A stretch of DNA of 64,000 bases, taken from contig OX387604.1 in assembly GCA_947568835.1 (NCBI GenBank), positions 24,395,076 through 24,459,075 of the forward strand, given 5' to 3'. The notes beneath the pieces were generated by a model. It worked only from the letters and a program-made list of their open reading frames with translations. It was not told the DNA's origin and ran no database searches. Source of the stretch: Protonemura montana. Lineage: Eukaryota; Arthropoda; Insecta; Plecoptera; Nemouridae. The number at the start of each line of letters is the position of its first letter. Positions within the stretch are counted from its first letter, which is position 1. Made by a program: the position numbers and the translations under genes. This document shows, piece after piece, positions 11,862 to 25,882 of this stretch.

Positions 11862-14800
11862 TTGTGTACAGTGTAAAAACATGATGAGGCCGACTTACCT
11901 GACTACTTAAAGCATGCATATTTCTTGCCCCGCCTCTTACGGCCAGTCCACCAATCACAGATCAATTCACCTTTTAAACATGTGTCGTAGCGGTGCGTGT
12001 CAACAGACGATGTCGTGGAGGTATCTTACCACACAATTCGTAAACATAAAGCTGATATAAACTATAAAGTATAATTTATCTTATAAAACACAGAACACCT
12101 TGACTAGCTAATTAATATCGCCATGTCAAGGAGTACGTTTACAATTTTCAAAGCGTGTTGGATAGTACTTGTAAGGAAGGTAAGATATACATAAATATTG
12201 TAACGGTTACGGTTTTAGAAATAATTAATTATTGCATAGATTGTTTTGAAAGTTGGCATAGCAGCTTCTGTAACATTCACGTTATGTACAGAATATTGCG
12301 TTCGTGTTTCCCTATGGCACCTGTTCTTTTCCAAACTAACCAATAATAATACTCAAATATTTTAGTAATTCAATCGATATTCCATCAAATATGTTCAATG
12401 GAACGAAAAAAAACTTTTAGTATGATACCTATCTAGGCCAGTAATGTTTCCATTCGGTAGTTAAAATAATGACAGGCATCCAGAACTGATCGTTATACCA
12501 TGGTTATACGGTTACTGAGTAAAGGATAAATAACGATGTAAACCAGTGCCCAACACCACCAAGCCTTCAGCTTGTGCCCAACACGGCTTGCGCAGGACGA
12601 GGGCTATTTCGTGGACTTACTTACTCATGGGGGGTATATTGCACGTTCAAACATTCAAACAAAGCCATGCAGAAATAACTGCAAAGAAGAAAACAGCTTA
12701 AGCACCATGTCCGTACCTACGAGCTCCTGTTTTTCTTCACCAACTTGACTTTTCCTTCACAGGCTATGAACATACAACCATTGTTCAATTTTCGGATAGT
12801 TTTTGAAAAGGTTTGTCTACTATGTGGAATAACAATGCATAATATACAACCTATTCATCAGTCAAAACATTATATACACGTCTTTCAAGTCTCAATCATT
12901 TGGTCAGTAGAATTTATGGTGATTAGTCCGTAGGGGGCTCTCACAGGGGGTTAGAGCTCCCTCTCGTGTCTTGCTATGCTTCAGCTTTCTCTCTGACACT
13001 TGCTTTACGCATCTTTCTTGACAAAATCACCGTTCGTTCATCGTCTCACTGATGTGCATGAATGAATGAATGTTATTCATGGGCACATCAGCAATGGATT
13101 GGTACGGCGTATACCCTTCGCTGTGCTAAACCTACGAACAGTGCAACCGGTGCAACTAAATAAAAAAACCGACTGTGTGTATAACATGTACTTGATCTTT
13201 AAAAACAATCAAGGAATGACAATAACAATACTCATTATTAGTATCATAATTATTGTGGAGCATTGGAAATTTTCACTTTTAAAAATTGGCTCTATCTAGA
13301 TTTTGTGTCCGTTAGAGGTCTGCTATGAAAATGGTGGTGAAAATAGTGAAGAAAATACCTTTTCCATGGTATGAGGGAATCCCACAGAGATAAGAATGTG
13401 AATTTAAGTCAATAATTAGGTTGCATAGATGTTAGTTGGTGCAGCTTCGGCTATTATATGTTGGGTCATGTCCGCAAAGAATTGGTTTAATTCTTAGGTG
13501 CATTTAATTAAAATAATTGTGCCAGGCATGATAGGTCACACTTTTGACGGCATGACCGTACCAATGACGAAAGATCATAAGCATTAAACAATATAAAGAA
13601 CAACTAGCACGTGCTTATTCAATTGGCTGCCAATATTTGGTCGTGTTTAACGACGCACTGTGTCACTGATCTTGTCGGAACGATCTAGCCTAGTCATAAT
13701 AAGAGTACAAGAAAAGGATGGTTTTTAAGATTATGACTGTACAGTTTATAACAGCTAACAGTGCTTTCGATTCGGAAATGTGGATGTTTGATTCTATTAT
13801 CGGTGTCTGCCCAGGAATCAGGGGAATCAATGCGAGTCTTCCGATTGACAGTTTTCAAGTAATCTCTGCCCAAATGCAATGCATGTTGCCTTTTTCTCGA
13901 CACAACATGCTCTGCAATTTCGCAAATTTTGTTTGACTCCGTCGGATCGCTTCGCCAGCGCTCGAACATACTTTTCGGGGTCACAGTCCAAAATAAGGTC
14001 AGTAGAAGAACTGTGAGCTGTGAAGAACGACAACTCTCCGAAGCAGTCAATGATCAATTGAATGGTTATAAAAAATATACTCTGAAGCTCTTATCATAAA
14101 TCGTTCTATCCCCGTTAATTGACATTTTGATTTAAATTTTTTTGTTAGCTTTTCGCACCTACGCCATAATCTGACTCCCCTACTTTAGTCGATAAGTCCT
14201 AATTGAAAACCGAAGCAAATTGCACAAACGGGAATGAACGAATCGCTGAATGTCTCGAATAACTGAAAATCGACCAGTGGGTTTCAAGCAAAGCGGCATC
14301 CAGCTCTGAAAATAATGCATGCGAAAATGACATGATCTTCGTGTTACAAGCCACGCACTTGGACATTCCTAAGATTATTCTCCTTACATTGCAAGACAGC
14401 ATATCCGATCCTTCTGGACTGCACTGCGTTTTTTCTTATTCAGACAAAGTTACATTCTCATTCTTGAAATTTCACAAGAAATTACTGCTTGCTCTATTCG
14501 GCCACGCTTTTCTGCACGCATCTTCTAATTACACAAATGGATGATTGAACAACTCGGCGAGACCGGACCACATGCAGCTCTTGTCGCTATTGTTTAGCGC
14601 AGTTTAGTGCATGCCATGGGGTGGGTTGGGAAGGTGGGGGGCTAGGGGATGGGGTTAGGATGCCTAAGCCAGGTAAGCAACGTTGAGGGTGGTAAGGCTT
14701 GTCAAGGAATGCCCTTAGCTTCTGTTTCTGTATACAAGGCTGTAAATATGTTTCTTCAGAGTTGTAAATTTTGTATTTCTTTCTAGCCCATAATGCCCTT

Positions 14801-15316
14801 CGTCTCACGCAAATTATAAACAATGAAATGCAAGTGAAATGCGTAACGATAGATTTCTGAATTGCAATACTTTACGCATAGGGGTATAACAGTAGTCAAG
14901 CGCAGTACTGCAAGCACATGTTACTAATCATCAGGGCAATAAAATCTTTTCGAATAGCTTGCGAGTGACAATGGCCACACGGCTCCTTCAGCTTATCTAC
15001 GTATTATGTGCGGCGAGCTCTGCGGGTGGTGATACGAACACAAAAGATTTTTTTCTTATAGCTTTTGAGTAAAGTGATAAATGAAATGACCCAAGTTCAA
15101 GCCATAGTTCCGGACTGCCAACTATTGTCTTGAGAATTGAAAAAGATTTGAATTTTACCGTGGAAAAGAAATGTATGTACCTACATATCTTGTTCGTGCA
15201 TTTTGACTCCTTCGTGGGAGGGAAATTACTTCTGTGCTGTCCATTCTCTTTCTTTGCTGATCGTAGGATCCTGGGAACTGTTTTAAATTCAAATTGCAAA
15301 CTAACTGATTGTTCAG
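11861..15316. other. No recognisable gene
   Basis: Open frames of 118 codons (13694-14050, minus) and 140 codons (14997-15419, minus) occur here. Neither shows a motif I recognise, and lengths like these are expected by chance in 64 kb. A G-rich tract lies at 14616-14660. No gene is claimed. Confidence 0.4.
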
Positions 15317-15408
15317 GTGGGGGAGACGAACGTAAGGATGTAGAAATCCAGTGCGCGTACGCCTTACAGGATCGGTTGCAGGACAACATGCGGATCGTTA
15401 GGGCGAAG
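15317..15408 (+). other. Candidate orphan coding exon, unknown protein
   Basis: A 92-base segment bounded by an acceptor-like TTGTTCAG and a donor-like AAG/GTAGGA. Only one of its three forward frames is open, and that frame reads through a rather GC-rich stretch with a protein-like composition, for example DVEIQCAYALQDRLQDN. It would start with the last two bases of a codon and end in phase 0. I do not recognise the protein and see no partner exon nearby. An overlapping minus-strand open frame of 140 codons covers the same bases. This could be a small exon of a gene with very long introns, or chance. Confidence 0.25.
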
Positions 15409-17689
15409 GTAGGATGCACCTATCTTACCTCATCTTGCTTCATGTTACCTACAAGGAGGAAATAATTTGGTTCTGCTGAATAATTCACAAATGCTCTTCT
15501 TCCAGTTATATAGAGAAACGTTTGTTTGTTTTAATTACGAATATAATTTTTGAATTACGCTCTTAGATCCACCTTGATTTCCCCTCAAATCACCTAATGA
15601 CCAAATGCATAGCTCTTGTTTTAAAAGCCCCTAGCCCGTAGAATCCAGGCGCTATTAACACCACCCCGTCATATGAATGAAAGAAAACCAAAAAGCAATA
15701 ATAAATAATAATTCTTCACAGCTTGGAGTTAGGAAAACACGAATCCTGATTCAGTTTGTGGTTGAAAACTTATTGCTAGATATGGGGGGTTTTCACTTGA
15801 ATAGATTTGTTAGGATAGACATTAATATTTGGCCTCCACACCTTGTGGAGATGTGGACCATTCACATATATATTTATGTGGCATAGAAAATCATTGGAAG
15901 CATTGTATGTATTCCGTAGTTACCTGAGTCTGTCCAAACCCCGACAATCCGACATAGTAAAGCTATAGCTTTTTGATGTCTCTACCGACTTTGGTCGGTG
16001 TACACTCGCTACGACAGATGGACCAAACGCCCGTTGACAGTCGACACCTTTTACTCCAAGCTATGCCAGCACATGCCAGTACATGGACCAGAGAGCAAAG
16101 AAACGACGTCAATTTTCAACTGAACGCGAAGGTATTCCTGTCGGAGATTAACAAACGATCTCCGCGTAAAGAACAGTGATGAGATGCGAACACAAAATGG
16201 CTTCCCTTCCATTCTTTCTCCTGTATTGTATGGAACCGACATGTCACATTTCTAAAACATATTTATTAGCATTAAGCTGTATGAAACAGTGTGTCTATGA
16301 GGCTATGAATGTGCTGGTGCCCTGTGTCGGCGGTTTCAAATAAGCCAAGATACGACAAAGATGCGGCAAAGATACGGCTGAGATATTAGCTGAAGCTAAA
16401 AGCCGTCATGGGCGGAGTAGCAAAGTCGCGCTGAGTTTTCTAGTATGCTTCCAATACAAACTGCACTCCGCCAAGTTTAGCCATCAACGTAAAGATATAG
16501 AAAAAAGAGGCTAAGGAATGAACAAATTGTAAAGATGTCATGTATGTAGAAGAAGTTGTATAGTCTAGTTCTACCTTCCTCGGTTTTTCATAGAGGCGAA
16601 ACGAATTATCGGAATATCTGCTCATTTCATTGCTTTCATGTGCAAGCTATAAAATAAACTGTAACGGGAGTTATCATACAAAGATGTTTTAAGGGCGTTG
16701 TAGACAAACGCTGTATATTAAAATGTACACACAAAAACACAGCATTTTTAATCAAATCAGACAGTAAACAACATTTCCAAAAATGATTTTAAACAAAATG
16801 TCACTGAGATAAACACAGTTTATGAAATTTAAAGGAAGTTTTGGAATCCAGATCTCATCAGTCATGAGCCATGACTAGAGATAGGAAAATCAATTGTGTA
16901 CACAACAATGAAGTCATCATCTTTCTCTATACTGCGATCTCAAAAGCAAGTCCTTCTGAGCCAAAGACTGCTCCATGGAATTTTTTCCGTCACCCTCTGC
17001 ATTGGTTTCTTTTCAGGATACTGTCAAATACTACCAACAGTTAAATAAATCGCTTAGAAACAAGGCAGAAAATAAGGTAATTGGTAATACCATCTGTGTT
17101 AATACCTCTAAGCTTGTGAAATGTTGAGATTAGTTTGTGATCTAATTTTCAGTCGTGGAAAAATTAACAGATTTGTTTTTTTCTTAAACAACCAAGACAT
17201 GTGACGTGACTCAAACGCTGACTAAAAATCAGAGCCTTCGAGAGCGATCGAGTTGACAGGGTGAATAGATATTATTTCCGTACTCATAAGAAAGTCATTA
17301 ATATAATCTTCTTTGTGAGTCGGTTTTTTTTATCTCTCAAACTTCAATTGCCTTTATACTGGGTATTTCTTATGTCAAAGCAAAGATATTACTACCTTAT
17401 AAGCGCCAGTTGAAAAAGGTGTGAATCTATTTGGAGACGCATCGATTGGGTTGATTGAAAAAATTTAATTCCAAAAAATTGCAAAACTGTATTTCTTGGT
17501 TAGAGATAAAAATTCTACGAAGAACCCACAAAACTCTAGTCTCTTCCTTCACGTGCATTCTTAAAAATTAAAACAATCTGCATTTTCTGCATTCGAGAGA
17601 ATTAGTGAGAATTATAGAGAGGATCACGGCAAATCACGAGAGGGTCTTAAAGCCTCTTCTTCATTGCATAACTAAAACACCGTTCAAAC
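15409..17689. other. No recognisable gene
   Basis: AT-rich sequence without supported features. A plus-strand open frame at 15973-16179 has no recognisable similarity. Confidence 0.4.
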
Positions 17690-17719
17690 CGTTCAAACCG
17701 TTCAAACCGTTCAAACCGA
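17690..17719. repeat. 9-bp tandem repeat CCGTTCAAA
   Basis: Three to four perfect copies of a nine-base unit (CCGTTCAAA). The frame across it reads FKP repeats, but it lies in a short open frame with no other sign of a gene. Confidence 0.8.
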
Positions 17720-18758
17720 ATCCAACTATTTCAAATTTACAGAACACACGTTTTACACACTGGAAAGAAATGTATGTACGCAAACATCAATTTAGATTAA
17801 TTAAATAATTTGATACAAAATGAACATCTTTGTAATGAAATGGCAGGGATCACGTTATAATGCGCTTATGGATGGTCAAAGTGACAGCATTTGCCAAGGA
17901 TTACGAATGGACGAACGAAAAATAGAATACGAAAATTGGAAATTGACAAAGAGGTGTGTGCTAGTAATTATTGAGAGAACAATCTTTGCAACCACGCCAG
18001 AAGAGTGTTTATTCTGAATGATGATCAATTTTCCTCATCTATTTTCCAGATGGTTTTTAGCTAAATTTGTTTCTTGAAACTGTCGGCAAAATTTTTAAGT
18101 GATCGCCATGGCATGGGATATTCTCGCGTGGAGTGGGTATACATTTATTTAGAAGAAGTATCAATTTAAATTGCTTACAAAAAAAGCGATACTTTGTACA
18201 AAAACACCCGTGTAATTAGTGAAAATGGACATTTGGGCTAGAGTGCCAAGTGTCAACGAGTACAACATTTCGTGAAACCTGTGTATCTAATACCCAAACT
18301 TCTAGATGAAAACCACGATGGACCACATCTTTCCACGTCTAGCCTCTGCACCTAGCCTGAACCTACATCATTATTCCTGTTTCCTCCTTCCCTCAACACC
18401 AGCATATGTACCAGCATAGATTCAAGAGTCCCCTCAGTAATCTTTGGTCCATCGTACATCAAAGATCGAGTGTTCTAAAACTCAGTTCGCAAATCATCAT
18501 CAACCATCATCGTATCATCGAATACTGACCACATATCTGCTACCTTTAGACCCCAAAATAATAGTAACAAAATATATTGTTTACTACCATTAAACTGTTA
18601 CAGAAACGCAGTTTCAGCAAGCAAATTAAGTGACAAATACACGGACATAGCCAAATCCCTTCTGGTTTGAAAGTAGCCTACACCCGATCACCGACATAGT
18701 CCCAACTTGATCCAGCCGTCCTAAAATGGAAGTGTGATTTCGTCAGACCAAACAAGAA
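17720..18758. other. No recognisable gene
   Basis: AT-rich unique sequence. The 65-codon open frame at 17820-18017 has no recognisable motif. Nothing is supported. Confidence 0.4.
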
Positions 18759-18794
18759 CAGCCAGCCAGCCAGCCAACCAGCCTGCCAACCAGC

Positions 18795-18828
<34 letters not shown>

Positions 18829-18846
18829 ACCAGCCAGCCAACCAGC

Positions 18847-18888
<42 letters not shown>

Positions 18889-18889
18889 A

Positions 18890-18952
<63 letters not shown>

Positions 18953-19075
18953 ACCAGCCAACTAGCCAGCCAGCCAGCCAGTCAGCCAGCCAGCCAGCCA
19001 GCAAACCAGCCAGCAAACCAGCCAGCCAGCCAGCCAGCAAGCCAGCCAGCAAGCCAGCAAACAAGCCAGCCAGCA
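18759..19075. repeat. AGCC tetranucleotide array, about 317 bp
   Basis: About 79 copies of a four-base unit (CAGC on plus, GCTG-type on minus), with scattered AACC, CTGC and AGTC variants. All frames stay open on both strands because the unit has no stop and four is not a multiple of three. The frames give SQPA-type peptides on plus and AGWL-type peptides on minus. This explains the long low-complexity open frames here without invoking a gene. A GC-rich segment of about 250 bp follows immediately (19080-19330). Confidence 0.95.
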
Positions 19076-19884
19076 GGAGCAAATAGGTAACCTTTCGAAT
19101 GACAGCGTCTTTAGGTGCAAGTCATCTGATCGATCGGTGAGGCTCGCACGGCAATCCTTCCTCGGTGCAATGTGCATAACCGGGGGCAGAAAGGGGCAAC
19201 CGCCCAGCGTCGAGCTGCCCCAATTACCATCAACACGTCTCTCCGTCCGGCTCTGCCTCTGCAGTCTGTGCCTATTCCTCTGTGTCTGTACACACACCGC
19301 ACATGCAATTAGCATTGTTTTACCTGGCAAATAGCATTCGTCGAGCGGCCATCACAAGGCGTATAAATATAATAAGGCAAGGTGAATACAATAGATATAA
19401 GACCAATTGTTCTTGTGTTGTGTAAGGAAATTACAGACTAGCTGCCGAAGAGTTGGGGGAATAGTGACTATGCATATTTTTTAATACACTATGACTATAC
19501 CTTCCTATTAAATGATTGCAACTTGTGAAGTGTGTGACCGATCCTCATAGTGGCGCTGGCGTTAGCATTATTAAAGCTCAATTATTAAACTCGAGATAGA
19601 CACGCGATATTAAAATTTACACCTCGGTAACTACCTACGACACTGGTTAAATTATAACTGAGTGATGGTAGAAACAATGATACTTCCTTTTGACGACAGC
19701 GAAATTATATCTTTGAAAATATTTTTGTTCTTTTTAACCGTGAGTCGGAAAATGAGAATGGGCCTGAACTGCAAAGTCTGAAGTTATCACGACGGTATCA
19801 ATTAATGCTCATTAAGCTAGTGGTGTCTTTGTCTCGTGATATCTAGGCTATGATGACGTGTACTTTCTAATAGAATGTGCTTGT
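19076..19884. other. GC-richer flank of the AGCC array, no recognised gene
   Basis: Positions 19100-19330 are notably richer in G and C than the surroundings and carry overlapping open frames on both strands (65 codons each) without recognisable motifs. It could be a regulatory or transposon-derived patch. No specific call can be supported. Confidence 0.35.
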
Positions 19885-19907
19885 ACCTACCTACCTACCT
19901 ACCTACC
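19885..19907. repeat. (CTAC)n short tetranucleotide repeat
   Basis: Five to six copies of CTAC in a row. A simple microsatellite. Confidence 0.85.
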
Positions 19908-22900
19908 CATACGGATTGCAGAGATCTATATATCCACCGCTAACCCATATGAGCAGAGCTGAGAGATCGCGACGGGGCCAGGTTAGTCAAGCCAATAGCG
20001 GTTTTCAGCCAACAGAAAGGTTTAGAGGTAAACAGGGTTTGTAAGGCTGTGAAAATATTATGTTTAGCTTGTTTGTGAATAGCAGTCGATGACAAGGGAC
20101 GACTATCAAAGCTTATTGTGCGATATTGTGCGGTTGAATCGGTCTGCTAGACTGCATCTGGCCGCCACCGAGCATCGCTTTTCCTCACAGTAGGTTGCAG
20201 CTTACTTTCACCACTTCTAGGCCCCAACAGATAAATGTTATTATAATCTGCAACAATATTATAAATACAAATAACATATTAGGCATTGCTTATGCCTCGT
20301 ATTTGAGCTAATGGTAATCTTTATGCAGATTTTTTAGATAAGATATAAGTGAATCCTAATTTTACATTTTATTATTATTGTTGTGAAAAGAAACTGCATT
20401 GATAACATGACGCAAAACATATGTTGTATGGTCCCTGCATGCTACTTTATGCCTATCTCTAGATCTATGTAATGTAACTTGAAATGGCTAGCAACCGTTT
20501 ACGTTCCCTTCAACAAAAAATGGCCTGCCTGCTTTGTATTGTATCAGCCAAGATAATCAAATAAAGCACAATAGTTTGTAGCAAGTATCTCTTTATAGCG
20601 TAGACTGCACACTTTATCCCTAACTCTGTTCATACGATTTATAAAGTACATACACGACCAAAAACGGGATCCCTAGTGGATATTGTGTGTTAAAATCTCC
20701 ACCGTTGAAAAATATTATGAAAAAAATGCGTAAATGCAATCGCTATTGATAGCAACCCGAACATGCCTGATGGATCTGAAAAAGAGCGGTGCTGCCGAAT
20801 AGTTAATTACACCACGTACGCAACGGTCTAGTGGGATTCGATGTGTTTGTAGTAATGTGACACTCGTGGTAGGCCCATTCAGGCCAATTCAAGATTAAAT
20901 GATGCGAAAACACCAACCTATAGGCGTCTCACAATGGGCCCACAATAGCCCAAATGAAGGGACCAACGACCAAGCAAGCTTTTCTAGCAAATCCCTTGCT
21001 CAAAACTAGATCGACCGTGTTTTGCATTGATTCCACAAATGATCCTACTTTTGTGAAAACAAACTATGAATTTTGATAAACGATTGGTGATTCGGTAAGA
21101 CCTGTGGTAAGACCTTAACCGATTGCAGCCACTAGTCAAATTATTCATTTCGAATCGAATACAAGTTTAATTTTTCAAACGAGAAAAACTACTTGAGAAG
21201 GATTCTGGTTAATGAAATTTTTATAGCCAGTGAACCGCTATCTGCATATTTGTGCATTGTCTTGTACGCTTCTGTGTGATTGCAGCGATTTGAAAAGGTG
21301 GCTTGTTAAGTGAGGAGGTCTAAAGATAAGTCAAGTAGGGTTGGAGCGATTGCATTGAACGCAATTCAACTAGATTCAATGCTCTTGTTCCTTTGAGAGG
21401 GTAAATGGTAATGATGAACAAAAACTGGTGTGGATTAACCATGCAGTTGTTGGCATGGACGTGTTTTTTATAAGCTGCATGGTGGTGCTGCATGCAAAAT
21501 GTAGGTACTAACTGCTTGATGGAATTTCAACACCAATCTGCATACTGCGTAGTGCATGTTTTCAAATAGTTATGCATTTCAAAAACACAATCAAACAGGC
21601 CCATTGGCTGATTACGATAGCGGTTTGGTAATTATATTTAATTCCTGTCGGAAATAACAAACAACTAACCAAAATGACGCGTGAAATTATAGAAAAAATT
21701 GGGACTCCTCTACACAAATCACTTTTATTTTATTTTGCATGTTGTCAAACGGAATAGTGTGAATCAGGCTTTGCCACATGAATCATTTTAACTGCATAAT
21801 TATATGACAAACAACTTTATTTAGTACACAAGGTTTATGACGTTAGTTTTTCTATACATATTTACTATTTTTTTTAATTTCTTATGTCCTTGTTAATTAC
21901 GCCGGTGTGTTGAATGTTGAATAAACTGCAATGTCTTAATCAAGAAAATCTCTGATGCAAACATAGACACATTTACCACTTCGGTGAGTGAAGTAGGGCA
22001 CAGTGTGGTGAGGCCGGTTCCTCTCATACTTATGCCTAGATTACCCCACCTCCTTATAATACCCCTAATATATTCACCGTGTTTTTATCAATTGTTTGAA
22101 TATGTTGGTGAAAACACTCGAGATGTGTCCATTGGTGCAGCTACGAGCGGATAATTGAACAGGTATACAGGTATGTAGATGTCCAGCTGTCACCAACTTC
22201 TACTGAAATCTAATTTCTAATGTTATCATAATATTTTATTTACTACATTGCACCCATACCTCGCATGGTGCTATTGAATGTGGTAAAGCTTGCTTTGGGC
22301 CTGACTTCGCCTAACTCTTTCTTTAAACATATTTATATATGCAACAATAGAATATCCATGGTAAAAATAATCCGTCTTTGACAGGTATTTATTATTTGGT
22401 ATTCTATGAAGTTCTGCCTTCTGTCAACTTAATCTGTCTGAACTGACCTGCTAATGTTTGACGGCATGCTTCAAAAATCAAAATGGTAACATTCCTCACA
22501 TGCTATCCAGAAAATTCCTGGATAGGAATTAATAAACCCACCCTTATTTCAATACAAAAAAAAAAGAAACACCACTGGTCGGTTTCAGCTCCACATTGCT
22601 ACGTGGTTGATTTACTGTTATCAACGAAAACATAGACGCCAGGTATGGTCTGATGTATTTTTATAGAGAGATAAAACAATAAAAGTGATCGATAAATTCA
22701 TGTAACTAGAAATTGCACACTGAGTACTTGACTGCAGTTTTTGAGATAGAAAGAGTTCGAAAAATTGGCAGTGTTTGGTTGTGATCTTAAAGAGATCCTG
22801 TCGGTGGCGAGAAGGCCGGATGCGCGGTGTGATCTTTGAGCTAGTGCCAATGCGAGGGTGTTCGAAAGGTAGTCGGCATAGCAGGAGTTGGGCTATGATG

Positions 22901-25882
22901 GGCTATGGGTTAGCGATAGGTTAGGGGTGGACTCAACATTTACACTACCCCTTGATAGAGCTGTTTCCTCACTATATACAGGCGTCAATTGTTACATAAT
23001 AAGGCAGCGGCATCTACTTTGAAGCTACCTGAAACCTCCTCTGCGCTAAAATAGCTTTAAAATGTCGTGAAAAGATTTTTCAACACATGAATAGATTTTA
23101 TTTTCATTCTATTAAGAATACTGGCCGTGGCAATGAATAGATTTAGGGAGGAATTGTGTTTCTAATTGGTCTATTTTCCTAACACGGTATGGCATTGAAA
23201 TGCTGGTACTAAGATGCGGCTTCTTCTATGGCATGCTAATTCTTCAGCTAGTCAGCCTGGATAAATATTGCGCCAACCGTGGTATCCGTGGGGATACCAA
23301 CCACCATACAGGACACGGGACCCAGGAGGCCATAGAACAAGAGGCAGAAAAAAACCTCTTGCCAGATAAACAATCAACACAAAAATAACAGACATTTCTC
23401 TGTGACTCGTAAGATTTCTTTAATTATTTTTAAGACTATAGAGCATTGGACAGCCGTCAGATTAAGTTTATCGGGCTTCTTCCTATGCTATGGCACAGAT
23501 ATTTCTTATTAGTATTACATAGGTACTATCTCAAAACCACATATTTCTAAATCCGTAGTTTCTTGTTTCATATTACACCTATCAACTTTTGATCAAATAA
23601 TGAATGATGCAATTTTATTAAACGTCTTGTGTGACTTGTGTGATCAAATGAAATATAATCGATATTGTGCTTGAGGTATTATTGCGTATCATATGTCGTC
23701 CCTTTGAAGAGTGTAACACTAATATTTCATTTAAAACTAGTAATAATAACACTAAGTAGACATATCCTGCTAAAACTAAGCAATGCTCCTTCCGGTTTAG
23801 TACTGGCTGTAGCCCTTCTGCCTTCTGGGCTTGGCAAGCTAGTGGGCTTACGTTTCAACGTGCTTACCGTGCTAAGAGGTTTCATCTCAATTCTCGACCA
23901 ACCTGTCTCTTCTCTAGTAAATAGCAACTCCTTGGAAAAACAATAATATTTGTAAATAAAGTGAGACTTTCTGCCTTCCGTTACTAGCGGCGCGGTCTTT
24001 CATGTGATTTGTCGAAGAGATCTAGGCAAGCGATCGTTGCAGAAGATTAAAATATTGAGTGGGAAACATTGGACCGCAGTATTCTTCTCCCTCTATTTCC
24101 GTTGACCGTTCATGGGTCCACCTAAATGATGGACAGACCACATGCGAAGAGGAAGGTATGGGATGGTATAGGTAACTTGGTTATAACTGGTTGACAAAAA
24201 AAACATCGGCAAGTTGAAAGGAGATCTTAGTATATAGGTATTCATATTTCCTTGTGTCTTAATATTACAACAGTCGAGGGTTGATTGACGACGACATATT
24301 TGTACCTGATGTTCCCTGACATTGACGACCAGAAAACCCAATAAAAGGAATTGACTTGGCGATGTTTTAAAACTGAAGACAGGCTAGGAATTTTGGGTAG
24401 TTCGGATGCAAATCAATGGAAATATCTAGAATGCGCGAAAAGTTTTCACTGTAGCGTAAAATCAGAACTGTGATGCAGTTGGCCTACTCAAAAGTTTGAG
24501 TGAATAAAGCAAATTAAATAATGAAAATATGGATGGTATTTTTATCGAAATTGTCATCCATTTATAATATTTTAATTTTTATAGAAAAATCACAAAACTT
24601 TCATATTTCAACTTCATTACAACTCAATGTATTATTTCTCGTTATTTCCATAGTGAGCAGACAAACATAGATTCCTGTTCCTTCCCAACTAATTTGGCAA
24701 TTAAAGATTTCAATATCTCTCCTTGATTGAAGTTGAATCAGGCCCGCTGATTTCAAGATGTTCGGTCACGCTCACGAATACCGGGAGATCTCCTAGCGGC
24801 AACGAGCGAACTCTTTTCATTTGTGAACCTTGCTTACTGCGCCATCTACTAGCAAAGCGGTAACCAAAAACCCTGAGTACTAAATTCAAATTTCTAAAGA
24901 CTCCCGAAAAAAATCATAATACCACCTAGTTCTAGTCATACATTCTGCATATTCCCAGCAATTGGGATAGCCTTACGTGCACCATTGCATATCCCATGCA
25001 ACTTCCACAGAGCTGTATGATTTTTTTTAACAGTTTAAAAATGTCTCTAAATACCCACCAAACCCAAATTTTCAATCAACTGTTCATAACACAGGTTTAT
25101 GACAAGTTCAAAATGATTTATTTAGTCAGCTATTTAATACACCGACGGTATATCTAATACAATAATAAATCGAATCCTTATGGATGCTGAATTGTTATGC
25201 CAACATAATTTGGTAACCGCAATTATATTTACGCAGACATTACAAAATAGTTGAGTACCAAGGGCCCAAGCTACACAATGCTCAAAATTAAAAGACATTT
25301 TTTTTCTTTTCGGTCCCCATGATAACATTCACCTAGAGAATGTTCTTAATTATGTCTAACAATGAGATTCTATTGGGAAAATATTGACCGAGGGTTTTTG
25401 ATACAAGCACGCTGAGCAGTTGGTTCATACAAGACAGTTGCCCTGGGCAGGAGGAGCATTTTCAAATCAGGGGGCTCACAAACCAAAAGGTAAAATGATT
25501 GCTGAACACATCAAGTGGCATAGGCCAGGGAGCACGACTTATCCATTTTCTTTTCCTTCGAGGCTCAGCTCTACTAGACTTCCCCTACTGCATCTCATCG
25601 TAGCTTGTATCTGAGAGATTTACAAACAGAACAGACTTTTAAGTTATCATCTAGCAAAGGGCTAATGGAAGAATGGGACAATAGCCAAAATAAACTCAAA
25701 AAAATCCAGGTAACACAGTTACAACTTACAACAGAAAAGATAACTATCCAATTTTTTTTTCTGCACATGTTGGCATAGATTGAACTTTTTCTTCTTTATT
25801 TAACAATTTTATTTTTTGCATTGGAAGGTAGGAAACAGCGTAGAATTTCAGGTATTCACCGGAAATTACAAAAGAAAATTAC
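19908..25882. other. No recognisable gene
   Basis: About 6 kb almost devoid of open frames of 60 codons or more between 19.4 and 23.2 kb. A 62-codon frame at 23200-23388 (plus) starts with a hydrophobic stretch but has no recognised family. I looked on the minus strand for further P450 exons to follow the exon at 25883-26065 and found none convincing. Confidence 0.4.

Noticed and set aside
14997-15419. 140-codon minus-strand open frame
   Set aside because: No similarity recognised, Ser/Lys-rich chance-like composition, and no context. The opposite strand carries a better, though still weak, exon candidate.
18678-19330. Overlapping open frames of 65-134 codons with AGWL or SQPA repeats
   Set aside because: Explained by the stop-free AGCC tetranucleotide repeat on both strands. 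The non-repetitive ends match nothing recognisable.
23727-23927. Minus-strand peptide with PEG and KPEG text, considered as a decayed P450 C-terminus to pair with the exon at 25883
   Set aside because: It lacks the haem-binding Cys loop, the ETLR helix and any frame-consistent acceptor. The resemblance is a few residues only.
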